A model generated the notes under the pieces. It was not told the origin of the DNA. It ran no database searches and worked only from the letters and a program-made list of their open reading frames with translations. DNA of 64,000 bases from assembly GCA_028335825.1 (NCBI GenBank), contig JAIOKI010000006.1, positions 310,001 through 374,000 of the forward strand, read 5' to 3'. The position numbers and the translations under genes were made by a program. Below, one piece after another: positions 21,501-35,665 of this stretch. This stretch comes from Nosema muscidifuracis (Eukaryota; Microsporidia; Nosematidae). Each line of letters begins with the position of its first letter. Position 1 is the first letter of the stretch.

Positions 21501-23480
21501 TTGGAAATAATGTGAATTTATGATTTTTGTTAAAAAATTCGAAAATATTGTTGAAAAGCAATCTGATATTGAAAGAGCTAGGGATATATAAGTTTTATGT
21601 GTAAAGAAGATGAAGAAATAAGTTATTGAAACTTATAAAAATGCAAAAAAAAGTACACATGATGGTACTTGAGCAATTTGTAAGGGCCAGGCAATTTCTC
21701 AAGCATTGATGAAAAAACGAATGAATATGTTTAGAATTTAGAGAAGCAAAAGATAATAAGAATATTATATAATACAGAAATCTAAAAGAGGACTAATAAA
21801 TTTTATTGTGTTTAAAGATCTAGTAGATAAAATATTCATAAGTTAAACTAACATGAGAGATGTAATAAGTTCAACATAGGTTTTAAAAATATTTACATCT
21901 ATTAATTTTAAAAAAGCCTTTTATCACGTAGAAAATGAAGAAATATATAAATAAAAACAATCTTGAGTTCGATAAGTAGGTTGGGATCTGAAAGGAATAA
22001 TATGATGATATAATATAAGAATTTCTTACACTTACTACAAAAAATAATGAATAAGATTTTTGAAGATGAAGATCTACAAGATAATAGTGTTGAGGTCTAT
22101 ATAAACGACAAGTTATTCATGCGAGTTGTGAGATAAAACATAATTAATTAGTTATAGAAGTTTTAAAAAATAAAATAAAGTTGAACTGTTTAAGATAAAG
22201 TCTATCATGAAAGAAGTGAAATTGTTGTAGTTCCACAAAAGGAAAAAATGAGAGCAGATAAGAATAATAAAAATTAAGATTTTAGTATTTTGAGCTAAAA
22301 AGTTTGACTGAATAAAGAAAATTCTTAGCTATTATAGAAAGTTTTTAGAAATTTATTTAAAGATTTTGCATATTTAACGTTGGAATTGATAGAAAGTTCA
22401 AATATTTAAGATAAAATAAGTTTTGATGAAATTAAGACTACCTTACTATGAAAAAGAATTTATATTTAGAAAAATTGCGAGTAATTTTAGCATAAAAGAA
22501 GTGTTGCTTCTAAGAATAAAAATGAAGTTTTTTATGTACAATATGTATTTAAGAAGTTAAAATTCACAGAAGTACGTTATGGAATATCAGAGAAGGAAAT
22601 GTTAGCAGTATATTGGGGTTTGGAATGTTTGATTTTGAGTTGACGAAGAGAGATATTTAAGTAGAGACTGATTATACAGCATTAGTAGAAATAAGAAACA
22701 AGTTTAATTTAATAACAAAAAAAATAAATATATTGTCGATAAGATAGAAAGTATGATTTCACTATTAAATTTAAAAAATAGGATAAGATGGTGCATTCTA
22801 TTCTCTTAGCAGAATTTAGATGTAGAGGATGTTAAACAGGCTAGAATCAAGTATATAAGTATAAAGTAGATTGTGAAAAGTACAAAGCACATGTTAAGGA
22901 GAAAGAAGAAAAATATATTGGGAATTTTATTCGGGAAGAAATGTCATAATGCCTGTAAAGAATTGATAAAAATATTATTTGGGAATAAAGAAATGCGTTA
23001 AGTGTCAAATACATTAAAGAAAAAGGTATCAAGGATGTGGGTTTGTATATAATACAATATATCTAGAGAGAGCAGAATATAATTTATTGAATTTAGAAAT
23101 CAAAAAAAGTCTTAGTAGTTATTTACTAACATGCAAAAAGAATATGGACTTAATTTCAGAGAATAAATCCGAAATCAATAGTGAACTATTTAAAGCAAAT
23201 GTGTAACGAAGGAAAAGGCTAGAAGAAATTGTTTTGTGGAGAATTGGAGCTAAAGCATATGAAAATAAATATAGAAGTACATCATATCAATGACTGAGTA
23301 GAGAACATAATAAAATTTAAGAAGAAGTTATTATGCGAAAATTAAATATGTACTTCAATAGAAGCAGGAAAAGATAAAACATAAAAGTTGATATTGTAAA
23401 ATAGCTATTTAGGAGAGTATAATTTAAAACATAAAATCTAAGATAAAGATTTTTTAAAGAAAAAAACTAGTCTTGGTTTA
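21500..23480 (+). mobile_element. Ty3/gypsy fossil (RT, RNase H, start of integrase)
   Basis: Recognisable pieces on the + strand: a reverse-transcriptase palm remnant near 22050-22130, RNase H text RYGISEKEMLAVYWGLE near 22570-22630, the following TDYTAL block, and an integrase zinc-binding remnant near 22990-23050. It is heavily broken, with many breaks, and no LTRs were identified. An old fossil. Confidence 0.6.
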
Positions 23481-26399
23481 ATAAACAATAAAAAAGTAAT
23501 GTTTTTTATTTAGTTAAAATAATAAGAAAATAAGGTGGTGATGCATGTGAAGTTGAACTTTGTAATGGACGACTAGAAAAAAAGAGACGTTATTATCTAA
23601 AAGTGTGCCGGGAGCTATTAAAAGTATAGGATAATCGTCTTGGGTTGAATTTTTATACATCTATATAATTTTTACTCACTATTATTAGAAATAAAGACAT
23701 AAATCATTAGCTAAAATATTCAAAAATTTGCTTTTTTCATAACTATAATCTTTTCTAATGTTTTGTTGAAAATAATTTAATATTGATGATTTTTGTACGA
23801 ACAGATTGATTAGCTTTCTCTTTAAATTGTTTATTTGTGAATTGCATATGCATGTTAAATTCATTGGAATAAAATGAAATCTCATTATTGAATGTTTTTA
23901 ATATATAAATAAGTTTATTTGTGCATAAACTTGTTTCGTCGATACCTTACCTTTATTTATATTAATTAATTTTGAAGTGATTTGATAAATGACTCTATTA
24001 TATCACTGCATGAAAGCTTATTTTATAGTTAGCCTAGCTTTTTTAATCATTTCAATTTCCAAAATAATCTAAATTTTCTATTAAAACATGACATTAAGGA
24101 AAATTAAAAAACTTAAAACTCATTTAAATCTCAAAACGCTCATCATTTTTTGAAAAAAATTATCCCTATAATATGAATTTCTTATGGATAAACGGACAGA
24201 AATGAAATCAGGTCTCAGTTATAGAAAATTATATCTATAGAAACATGGGCAAATACCAATGGAAAAATCTATTATGAATGCTTTAATGCAAATGTCTTTT
24301 TAACATATATTAACATGGAGAAAAGATGATTGTTACTTGTTATATAAAGACTTTATAAAGATTTATATGGATGAGACTTTTAAATCTTCTTCAAGTAGTT
24401 TCTATCCAGCATATATTATACATAGAAATTCCAATAGACAAAGTTTTTCTGATCTATTGTTTTCTCTCAAATAAAAATTATGTTAATATTAATATCCTTG
24501 GTCTAATTAAGATTTCTCTGGCAAATAAGTTGGTAGATTGTGAAATTATATTATTGATTTTATAAAGACTATATGGAGATATGTTCAAGGTTTGCAGCTT
24601 GTCTCATTATATAATCAAAGTAAATATTTTGTAGACTTGTTACAAATAATCACTGCTTTATCTCTAGTTATAATTGATTACATTGATGAAGATTGGAATT
24701 ACATGGAAAATTTTTAAGAAAAAAGTAGAAACCCTATTAATTTATATAAAGGAAAATTTTACTCCATTGCTAATAGAGAAATATGGTCTCACCATGACAC
24801 TCTTCAAGGTAAAAAAACCAATAATATTTAAATATTAAATGGAGCATAAATATATAGGTTTGAATGAAAAAATCCTGAAAAACAAATAAATAAAAATATG
24901 TTGATTAAAGAAGAGAAATTGGAAGTTTTATCTTTTTTAATGAACTTCTAATTACTTTAAAGAACCTTTTGTGGGATGGGAGGAGCAATTAAATTAGATT
25001 TTTAAATATTTTTATTATTTTTTGACGTTTCGAGATACAACCTCCTAACTATCTAGTAAAAATATAGCGTCTGTATTATGAAACATCTTTATGTCTTGTA
25101 TTGAAGGAAATTTGTTGTGCTTTAAAAAACTTAAATACACTATTAATATTCTTTTGTATTTATCAATTCCTGGTATTTACATTTATTATTTAGCAGTCTA
25201 TTTCACTTTTTAAACTTTCTTAAAGCAAAATGTTTTGCCAGTATTGACCAATTTATGTCTAAATTGGTGAATAAGTACGGCTAGCATAAACCCTTCTATT
25301 AATTCTTTAATTCATTCCGTGAAGGTCTACCTCTGGCGACAAACATATTTATAACTCTCAAAATAAAATAGATCTAATTCTACTAACTAAATATTTTGGC
25401 TTTTGTTTTTTATGTAAACACGTAGGTCGTTTATATTAAAAACATTGTGGTGATATTTTTATATCACACTTATCAAGTATGACTTTAGTAAAAGCATGAA
25501 TAAATATGATTTTTTTTGATACATCAAATATTAATAAATTATTACTTAACAAAGTCGCAATATGACAAAGTCGAATTAAGTGCAAAATCATATTATGTCT
25601 AATAATGCTATCAGAAGGAAAATTTGGGTCGTTGAATTAAATTTAATTTTTTAATAAGTTTGGAAAAGTTTGTGTGTAAAAAATAAAGAATAGAAATGAA
25701 ATAATAACACTTGTTATTAAATGCCTAATTTTTTAGAAAGTCAAGGAACTTATTTTTATTAAAAACAATAAATCTAGTCATATGTATCAACTTATTAAGC
25801 AAAATTCTTATGAATCAGAAAACAAATTTAGTATTCTCGGTGTTTATTTTTCAAAAGAAGAAACTTATTGTTATAAATCAAAATATGCAATTTTTAATAG
25901 AAAACTAAACACAATGGTGAACCCGAAAAAACTCAAAATATTTAATAAAAAAAATTTCAAAGCATGAGCAAATAGTACTTGAGAATATAATAAAAAAGAC
26001 TTATTTTAAAGCAATATATTTATTCAGATATATAAAATCACTCCAAAATTATTTTCATTTTAATCTAATAATCAAAAACCTATTAATTTTACTTAAACAA
26101 TGGAATGGTATCTGTAGAATTTTATGCACATTTCGAATTCAAGAAAATAAATCATCATAGAATTTTCTACAAATTTTAAAATGAAACAAGAAAACTAAGT
26201 TTTATTTAGTAGAAAGAACTATAAGACGACCAATAGATAAAAAACTTGAAAAAGTTACATATATTAGTAAAAATCTTTATTAAAATTAAATTTTAAAATT
26301 TATTTTGATAATTGTACAGTTCCAAAAATATAACACATTAAAATATCATAAAATATGTAGTATTTTTATTTAGCTTAAAAAGGTGTAAGAATTATTTGA
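23481..26399. other. AT-rich region; possible transposase remnant near 24350-24820
   Basis: Mostly featureless. A 64-codon frame at 24371-24565 (IEIPIDKVFLIYCFLSNKNYVN) and text near 24730-24800 resemble once-coding sequence, perhaps a DNA-transposon transposase of the Merlin/ISXO2 kind. That is a weak impression only. The open frame at 25782-25967 looks like chance. Confidence 0.25.
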
Positions 26400-29000
26400 A
26401 TACACAACATCCTTACCCCTCAGATGGTAAGTCTCTTCCATTATTTAAACCCATAACCACTAGTTACTTTAGATCATAATGTCACTTTTCACATTCCTTT
26501 TATTAATAACTCTCACTAAATATTATTCTTTATCGAACTTTTAAATTTTCACCTGTATATAAAAGTCTTTTTTTCATACTTACTAACTCTGTGAAATTCT
26601 CACGTTTAGCTACTCTAGCTTTTGTCCTTTATCGAAATTTTATTTTACTGTAATTACCCTGCGAAATATTTTCTGTTCCATCTTTAAGATTTTTGTCTTT
26701 TACTATAAATTCAGAATACTTTCTCTCAGAAACCCATTAAAAGATCTATTTTACAATTACGACGATGAGCCATTAGACTAACAAGCCTATTTTTTATCTC
26801 AACTCTTTTACAAATTATCTCTTTCGTGTCTTCTTATTTTTCTCATCAATTTATTTAAAAAAAATCGACTAATTATTTCCTGTTTTGCTTTCTAAAACTG
26901 TTTCTAATACTCTTTTTATATAATAGTCATTTGCTGATAAAACGTATTTTTTTAGATCTCAGAAGTCAATTAAATTCATCATTATATTTTTCTAAAATCT
27001 TGTAGTATTAATAAATTCTCGGCTTTCTTCTTTTTATTTTCATAAATCTGACACTTCTCGCATCCTTTAATAGTTTCATCTATATTGTTTTCTACTCCTT
27101 GTTATTAATATGATTTTCTCATTGCATATATATATGTATTAGTTTTTTGTGATACTGTTGCATGAAATGTTATCTCTTATTTTTTGATGGTGTTTCTAAT
27201 TTCCTGCCAAATCATATGTCCAATGATTTTTCACTTTTCATCCTTGGCATAAGCTGCCTACTTTTCTTTAATTTGCTTCTTTATGTCTTTTTCAACATTT
27301 ATTTTACTCAATGTATCTGCAAAATACATTTATTCTAGTTTTATTTATTTCACTGAAAAATCAGATTTTTATACTTTCTCTATTCACCTTTGATATGATT
27401 ATTATTTAAGTATAGTTTATTTCTTGTTTCAACTAGCACCTATAATATGTTTATATTCTTTATTTACGTTTTTAACTCATAGTCAAACTCTCTAATCCAT
27501 AATAATCGAATACATCAATTTCTGTCGGTATTAGTTTCTTGGAGGACCATTGTACCAATACCCATTTTTTCATTATTTTTTGTACAGTACGGCCTTTAAT
27601 TGGTAATTACTTGTTCCCGTTCTTAGTTTTTTTCTATAGTTCGTCAATCTTAAATTACTCGTTGATCACAACAAGCTCTTTAATTCTAGAAACTTTCGTT
27701 TTATCTCATCCGTTCATTTTCATAATTTTTATTACTTTTTGAGTTATCAGCGAGATTCAAGTTAATTCCATAATCTTTTATAAAATTTATAATCCATCTT
27801 GTAAATTCTAAAAGTTTTCGATTTCAGTCAAATTTTTTTAACTTTAAATACTAAAACACTTTGTTCTTTTTTATTTTATATGTCTCTACTTCAATTCCAT
27901 TCGGCGTTACCCCTAAAGTTTTGCTTTTTCCTGGATAAACAGTATTTTTCACCATTCAGCTTCATTTTAAGTCTTTTGATTCTTTCCATCAATATATGAC
28001 TAATAAATCTTAAAAATCTAACTCATAGTTCTTTGTAAAATTTGAAGTGAGCTTTTGTATCCCATAATCATGATATTATATTAATATACCTTTTAATTGA
28101 ACTTAAATGGCGTCTCATATTTATATTTATTCTCTATTTTAACATGATAGAAAGCTTCTATGCAATTCACAAGTGATAATTGGGCTGCTCTTTCTATGTC
28201 TCAAATATTTACCAGTTCATAAGGATCTTTTTTACTAATTCGTTTAATCTTATAAAATTTTCGACTAACTCACAACTCGTTAGGTTTCTGTATTGCTCTT
28301 ATTAAGTTTTTCTAATTCGATATAGATCTTCTAATTACTCTTTTATCTTCTGAATCTTTAATATACTTTTCTGTAAGTATTGGTAAAGCTTGTAGAACAG
28401 ACAGTTTTTAATTACATTATACTTTTTATAGTACAATATCTAATCTTCTCGTTTTTTGATAAAACATTTCCTTATTTAATTTACTGTCCTCTTTTATTAC
28501 TTTTCTCTTAAATGTCTTTTTTTTGAGTTTCAATTAACTTCATATATCTTTTCGTCCTTATAGTTATAATATGCCCACAATCAAACACTTTTTGATTATA
28601 CTAAGTTTTAAACCTTAATGCTTTCTTTGCTTTCGGATACTGAAAACTTTCTAAATTATAAAATTTTAGAAGTTATACTCACTTTTTATAAAAACAATTT
28701 TTCTTGATAAAAGAAATTTATGCTATTTCTAATTTTTTGAACTTCATTTCTCTGTATTATTCAAAACATCAAATTCTCTTCTGACTGTTTCTCTAACGCT
28801 CAATCTGTTTACAACATCGATTTTTACTTTCTTAATTCAATTTCACAATGATTTAATATTCTTCTTTTTTACTTATTTTTTACTATAAAATTTTAATTCA
28901 TCGCTTTCTTACTCAAAATTCTTCTCTTTGTAAAATTCATTTCTACTGCTTCCAATCATAACTTATTCTTTTTGTCTCTAGACTACTGTAGAAACTTATT
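26400..29000 (-). mobile_element. Ty3/gypsy fossil (RT to integrase)
   Basis: On the minus strand, RT palm text near 28080 with the downstream RT block at about 27890-28000, and an integrase zinc-finger-like block CEKCQI near 27060, are in the right order. It is heavily broken, with many breaks, and no LTRs were found. Confidence 0.5.
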
Positions 29001-29049
29001 AGATCACAATTCATCACTCCATGTCTTTATTTAGAATAAAATGTGATAG

Positions 29050-29650
29050 AAATTTCTAAAAATGAACACTTTCTTATGTAAAAATTAATAGTTCATACTA
29101 TTTTTTGTTCTTTTTTATATGTGTTCTATGTAATCATCTGATAACTTGATCCAATATCCTCCTTTTGAAGATTCATACTTTTGACCTAGATTACAACAAT
29201 TAATTTACGTTTATCTACCCTGGATCCGACTTTATATTTTTGTTATAATTTAGCTATTATTTCTTTGTAAGGTGGCTCTTTATATTTTCTAATTCATCGT
29301 GAAAATCTTTTCTTATAGCTAATGCGATCAGGAATGTTCAACCATCATATTATAGTTGTTATTGATTGTCTCTTTCCATTTGTTTTACTTGTTCCAAGTT
29401 TAAACTTTTGCTTATAGTTATGTAAATGTTATATTCTTTTTAATCTTTTTGATATGCCAGTATTACTAGGTGTATATTCAGGTATGATTATTTGCTTAAT
29501 GTTTATTTTTCTAAATACTTTCTGGCACACTATTATTAAACTGTTTTTATCACTGGATAATATATATTTAAGCGAAGTAAATAGTACGCACCATTCCTTT
29601 ATTGAGTTATTAACTCATTTTTATTTTTTCTTAAAATAAGTAAAGGCTTG
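29050..29650 (-). mobile_element. LTR-retrotransposon integrase fragment
   Basis: Integrase-like blocks appear on the minus strand, including a C-terminal part near 29100-29240. It is out of order relative to the fossil at 26400-29000, so it is likely a separate fragment. Broken. Confidence 0.3.
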
Positions 29651-31479
29651 TGTGTCTCGTTTTATATCTGTAATTAAAAATATCTTGCATTTTTTGACCA
29701 ATCAGTTTCGTATTCACTAGTATCAAAAGAACCCCAAATGTGTAGATCTTTTCATTAGAAATAATGTTGTTACTTCCTTTATTCATATGCATATGGTACA
29801 CATAAGAACAATAGTCCTAATATATTCAAATGGACTTTAATATAAACATAGTTTTTTTAAAATATGATACATCGCAGAAATTCCTTGATATTCATTTATT
29901 TTATGTATCTCAGAAACATTATAATTTCTAAATTTTTAATCTTAATTTGTCTCTTTCTATTCTAAATACAATCTTTATTTCTATTATGATGACTTACTTT
30001 TTATAATAGATCTGTATATTCCATGATATATATTTTAGCTGAGCGTGAAAGCTACTTAAAGTTGACCAAATATGGCATTTTCGTTTCATTTACATGCATT
30101 TTGTAATTAAATTCATTCTTAAGTTTCATTTGGTAATTATTGAGGAAATTTTGTTATCATGTACAAGCATTTATTAATGTCAATATAAGTTTTAATAAAG
30201 CATCCTCGTACGATATACTTGAAGTATTATAGCAATAGTAGCATCAATAAATATTCTTTTCAACAATTTTGTAATTTAATTTTGATCTATGAAGCCTTTT
30301 ACAATAATACCCTACTATACGATCTTCTTCGGAGTACACTTAAGAGACAAAATCCAAAGTTTCACATCCTAATATAAACTTCTTTTATAGTTTGAAGAAG
30401 ATAATTTAGTTTTATTAAACAATATTTTTAACTTCTTTAATTTTATTTTTTATTCAATTGTATTAGTTCGTCCAATAAGCAAAGATGACAAGAATGACAG
30501 ATCTGAAATTAAAATCAACTTTTCGAAAAGTTGAACTTTTAAGAAAGATTCAAAAATGCTATGGACGTGGCATTTTTATGAATGAAAAATTATAAATGTA
30601 CAAAGGAAAAAGTTTTATAGTGACATTGCAATACTGATTGCATCAAGTATAAATCTCCCCTGACTATTATAACTTTTTTGATAGATTTAAACTTTCTGTT
30701 TTGAAGTTTTCATCATTAGTTTACATATATTAAACTGTTTAAAGTAAGAAAGATTGTAAATTCCGAATCTCGTGTAAACATGTAGCATTCGAATTAAGCA
30801 AAAATAAAGTAACACTAGAAGAAACGAAATAGAAAAGCTTATTTAAATGTTTACTAATAAATCATTTGATTAAAATGAATTAATATTTTTTTTACATTAT
30901 TTCGCCCGTTGATTGAAATCATAAACTGATCCAAATTAATTGTATGATATAAAAGCACTTTTGCTTGTTTTTGTATATTATCAGTCTTATTTATAACTAA
31001 AATACAAGATTTTAAAGTTTTATATACCTTATTATAGACCTAATCGTGGCTTTTTCTATCATTGCCAAATATAAAAAAATATCTACGTATGCATTTGACT
31101 TTTATTGTTAATTTTTGACAAATTGCCTATGCATCTCAGAAATAACGTTGGTAAATTCTAAAACCCCAATGTTATGAGTGTTTATTTAAAAAATTTATAT
31201 TATCGCAGTTTTCTAGCTATCCTTTTTTTCCATTAATATACTGAAGAAATCTTCTTCAATATCTTTTTATATATTAAGTTTGCATTTATTTGTCAAACTA
31301 TATTTTTTCTATGGCATTTTATTTTGTTCTTTTACAATTTTCTTACTATAAACCATAAAAAGTATATAAATTGTATTTATTTATAATGATTGTGGTTAAA
31401 GAATATTCAAATATATAATCTCCGTATACTAAAATGGTAATTTTACCTAAACTTTTATATCTTTCAGATAATAATGACG
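29651..31479. other. AT-rich region, nothing recognised
   Basis: About 1.8 kb of very AT-rich sequence. No frame above about 60 codons and no RNA gene or repeat supported. Confidence 0.45.
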
Positions 31480-34170
31480 TTTTTCAATCTTAATACCATT
31501 TTAAATCTTACAATTTGTGAATCACCTTGCTAACTCTCAATAATCAAATTTTATCATTTAATCTCTTTTATACTTACTAACATTTCCGAGATTTCTTTCT
31601 GCGATTCTAACTATATGGAGGTTCACGAATTTATCCTGTTTCTTTACAACGAACAACTTTACTTTAACTTCATTTTCGATCAAAAATTTATCTTTATTAT
31701 CACTAAAACTTTCTTTCGTCATACATTTATCTTAATATAACAACTCGTATCATATATTGATACTTCTCAAATTTTTATTTTCTAATGACTTTCCAGACAC
31801 TTTATCAATACCCACTCTCTAAATTTCTATAACACTCTCAACCTGTTCATTACTTCTACGAGCCTTGATACTTATCTTTCTATGTTTGATGTTTATACTT
31901 AAACATAAGATAGTAAATTCCAAATTTAAAATTCTTTGCCATTATCTGTTGTCAACTCTTCAGGGTTTTTCACTGAAAGCACAAATATTTAACAAATCGA
32001 AGTATCTTATCTTCAATTTTCGAATATATAGCACGTCCTAATACTCTCTACTATAATATTCTACTTCCAAAATTATATTCCAGTCATATTCTCTAAATTC
32101 CATAAGTTGTATTTCAACTTTTTACAAACGTATACTTGTGTTACAAGCCACGCTCGCCAACTTCTTTCTATTATTTATTTGGCTGCTTCATATTTACCGG
32201 TTCAAGCTAATAATCTTGTGTCTTATTTGTTTATAATATTATTCAATCATTTTTTCATTTCTTTGGCATTTAAACCATTTTAATTGTCAATATATGCTTC
32301 TTTCTTTATATTTTGCTTATGTTTCTCATTATATATAAATAAGACTTTGATGAATCGTTAATTAAAAGTATTCCAACTTTTTTCATTCTATTTAAAGTCA
32401 AATTCCTGTATTTTTAGATATACCTTCCTTTCATTCTTAAATTTGGATTATTTTATTTCACTTAATGCTTTGTAGTTTGTTTCGATTTAAATTTCTTATT
32501 CTGTAGTTCGTATTTGAACTTTTTCACTTCTTAAAAGCTACATACCTCTCTTTTATGAAATCCCACATCTTGTTTCAGCCAGTTTGAATATCTTTAATGC
32601 TCATTAAACTGGTAAATATCAGCTTAATATTCTTCCACAACGCATTATAGTTAATTATCTTAAGCTCACTCATAGCTCTTATTTCATCTTTTAGTCCATT
32701 TAAAGTTGATTTCTAAACATTTTAAACTCTTTCAAATTATATTTTGCTGCCACATAATCCTCATTAAATGATCTAAACCAACTAGTTAATTATAAAAATC
32801 TTTTATTTCAGTATTACTTTTCGACACTGAATATTATAAAGTCTCCTTCTTCTTAATTTCACATGCTGATATATCGTCTGCGTTTAGTGTTACTCCAAAT
32901 AAATTTCGATTTCTTTAAACAACATTGTATTTTATTTATATTTAATCTCATATTATGTTTCTTAACTCTCTTTAATACCTCTTTTTAATTTTGTCATGTT
33001 TTCTTTTCGATCTAGCATGAATAACTATATCATCCAAAACTTCTAAATTGCGCTCCCTCATTTCTTTAAAGATCGTATTTATTACTCTTTGTAAAATATG
33101 TGTTAATTTCTACAACTCATTATTATGCTATTCCATTCATAAATTTTGTCCTTTAAATTTAAGATTTTTGTATTTATTTCATTCTTTAATTTATATGTGA
33201 TATAACTATTATTTTAAATCTACCGTAGTATAATACATTGTACTCTATGTGTAGCTTTAAAAAAATCTCCGATACATGTAAACCAATGATCATCTTTTTT
33301 CAATTAGATCGTTTCGGTTTATGAAATTGTCGATAAATCTAATAAAATTGCTCGGTTTATGTAAACTGAGCAATTTTATAAGATTCCTTCACTCCGAGTT
33401 AGAACTCCTAATAAATTTTCTGTCTTCTAAATTTCTAAAAATTTCTTCTGGATTTTCCAATAGTGCTTGATCTATAATCTGACTTTTGCTTATATCGTGC
33501 TCGTTTTAATTTTAAAATGTTTTATTTCATTCTCAGGTTTATCAAACACATCACTATATCTTCTTTTCAATCCCATTAATTTCTTTTTATACTTATTATA
33601 AAATTTGCTTTAAGACATCTTCTTCATTTCTATTACCTTTTTTCTTTTATCATATTAATTATAAAAATAATTGTGATCTTTTGACTCGCTTTCATAAATT
33701 TCAAATACAAAGACCATTTTTTATATAACTTATTATTGTTCTTCTCATATTTTTGATTAGAAAAATATTTACTAGTTATATGATCAATCGTTCTCATCCA
33801 TATCACTTAAAGAACGATTTTTTCAGAAGTTTGTTTACTTATCTCTGATCCATTGCACATTCAACAGTCTCAATAATAATATCAGACAGATTATTTCTTT
33901 TAATTTTTTTCCACTCTCGCTTTTTTCTTTTACTCAGCTTCATTTAACTTTCTGATAATTTCCTTCGATCGTTATTCAATTACAATATTTATATAATAAA
34001 ATTTTAATTTTATCAGGTCTTTTGTATAATTTTTTTCTTTTTGATCTAAATTCATCTATATAATTAATCCTTAACTTACAAAATGTTCTAGACACTTACA
34101 CACAGTCAATTCCTGCTAACTCAAACTTTGATTGGACCTTGTGTATTGATTTATCATAATTAGGATTTGT
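31480..34170 (-). mobile_element. Ty3/gypsy fossil
   Basis: Minus-strand RT remains lie near 33000-33340 (a YxDD-like palm motif near 33010 and the upstream RT block), with RNase H/integrase-like remains between about 31600 and 32800. It is heavily broken, with many breaks. A possible terminal region with hairpins follows at 34180-34940. Confidence 0.5.
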
Positions 34171-34179
34171 GATTTAGTA

Positions 34180-34940
34180 TAACATATCACTACGTTTTCT
34201 TTTCAATTTAATTACGTTAAAATCGTAAACAAATACGTAATTAAACTGAAAAGGGAAAGCTGCCTAGAAATACTCAAAAATGTAAACTATCTGTCTAGAG
34301 TTACACTCTAGACATGTCCTATCGATTGTAAGGAGGGTGTAAGTCGTGAAGAGTCTGGATGACGTGTCTTGCGAAAACACGCATTTACATTAAAATAAAC
34401 AAATGGCCAAAAATGTTTATCTAATGAAGTACTCTATGAGTACTAAAACATGTTTAGAAATTTGGAATTACTTAATGACGTAAATTTATCACTAGAAAGC
34501 TATAAAAAGAAGGCCCAGAAAAAGAGGATGAAAAAAGAACAGAAAAATAATAACAATAAAAATAATTATATTAAAACACCAGATATTAATGAAGGGACAT
34601 TTCTCACCCTCGATAGCCCAGCGCGACGGGCTGACACTATCGAAGAATCGGAAAAAGCTGTGTCGAGATTTAAATAAGGTTAAATTAAAAAACAATTATT
34701 TTTATAATTGTTTAAAAAAGGGTATATATATTTTATTTTGAGGATGATGAATAGACAAGAGAAGAAATGTTTAGAGGAGTTATCATATAGAAAGGGTACA
34801 GAGAGCCACAAGAGTGGGTACCGAAATAGAAATAATAAGTTTAGTTGGAAATTTTATTGAAATTTAAAAAAGTTCCGTTAATACAGGACAAAATTCAACA
34901 ATAAAACATATTAGAGTATATGTATTGTCTCACTCTCTAA
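34180..34940. other. Island of less AT-rich sequence with hairpins
   Basis: It contains a perfect 9-bp hairpin GTCTAGAGT/ACTCTAGAC with a 3-base loop (34293-34313). A second hairpin, TCGATAG/CTATCGA with inner GCCC/GGGC, lies at 34610-34643. It also holds a 75-codon Lys/Asn-rich frame (34450-34677) that I cannot identify. The island could be a solo or 5' LTR of the neighbouring fossil, but I found no second copy in the window. Confidence 0.3.
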
Positions 34941-35384
34941 TTATAAATTAAAAAATTCAAATTTACTTTCTTTAATCATCAGTATTTCGATTACTTCACA
35001 TAGAAAATTATGTTCTATTTTTAATTTATATAAACTTTTTTATTTATAAATTAAAATTACACAACAATTACATAAAAATAAAATCTTCTCATTACTATAA
35101 TAAATTCATTATTTTTTGCAAAAATATACTTTATTCAATTTAAATACAACAAGAAAATTCTTCATTTCTTCATTTTTAACCTATATATAATTTTTAATGT
35201 AAAAAATACATTTATTTGAAATTTTTAGCTAATCATGAAAAATATTGGCTATTATACATTTAAAATCGATTTATTCATTTAATTTGATAAAAGAAATGCG
35301 CGAAGACGTATCTAAAGAGCTTTTGAAAAAAAATTATAGAGATTTTGTATTATAGATCCTAACTCTAATTTTCCAATACATTTT

Positions 35385-35665
35385 TGTCATAGCCTCGTGC
35401 TATGGCAGGTATGTTAAATTTTTATTTCTTTTTTAAATATCCCACAACCGTGTTTTTAAAAAAATAAATAAATATAAAATTTTTTTAAGGAAAAAAAAGA
35501 AGAAAATGAATTACAACAATTTTAAGACCAGTAAAAACCGGACCCGCGCTGGAATAGATACAGTGCAGAGTAGATGTCACCAGAACCGTAGTAAACAGCG
35601 ATATGAAATAAATAGTATTTTAGAAAAATATTTTACAGATGGGTCGTATCCCCGTGGGCATGACA
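35385..35665 (+). repeat. 5' LTR of the right gypsy-like element
   Basis: 281 bp, TG...CA ends, with a short hairpin near its start (CATAGC...GCTATG). An open frame of about 54 codons starts inside the LTR (MNYNNFKTSKN...) and its counterpart is open in the 3' LTR as well. Confidence 0.9.
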
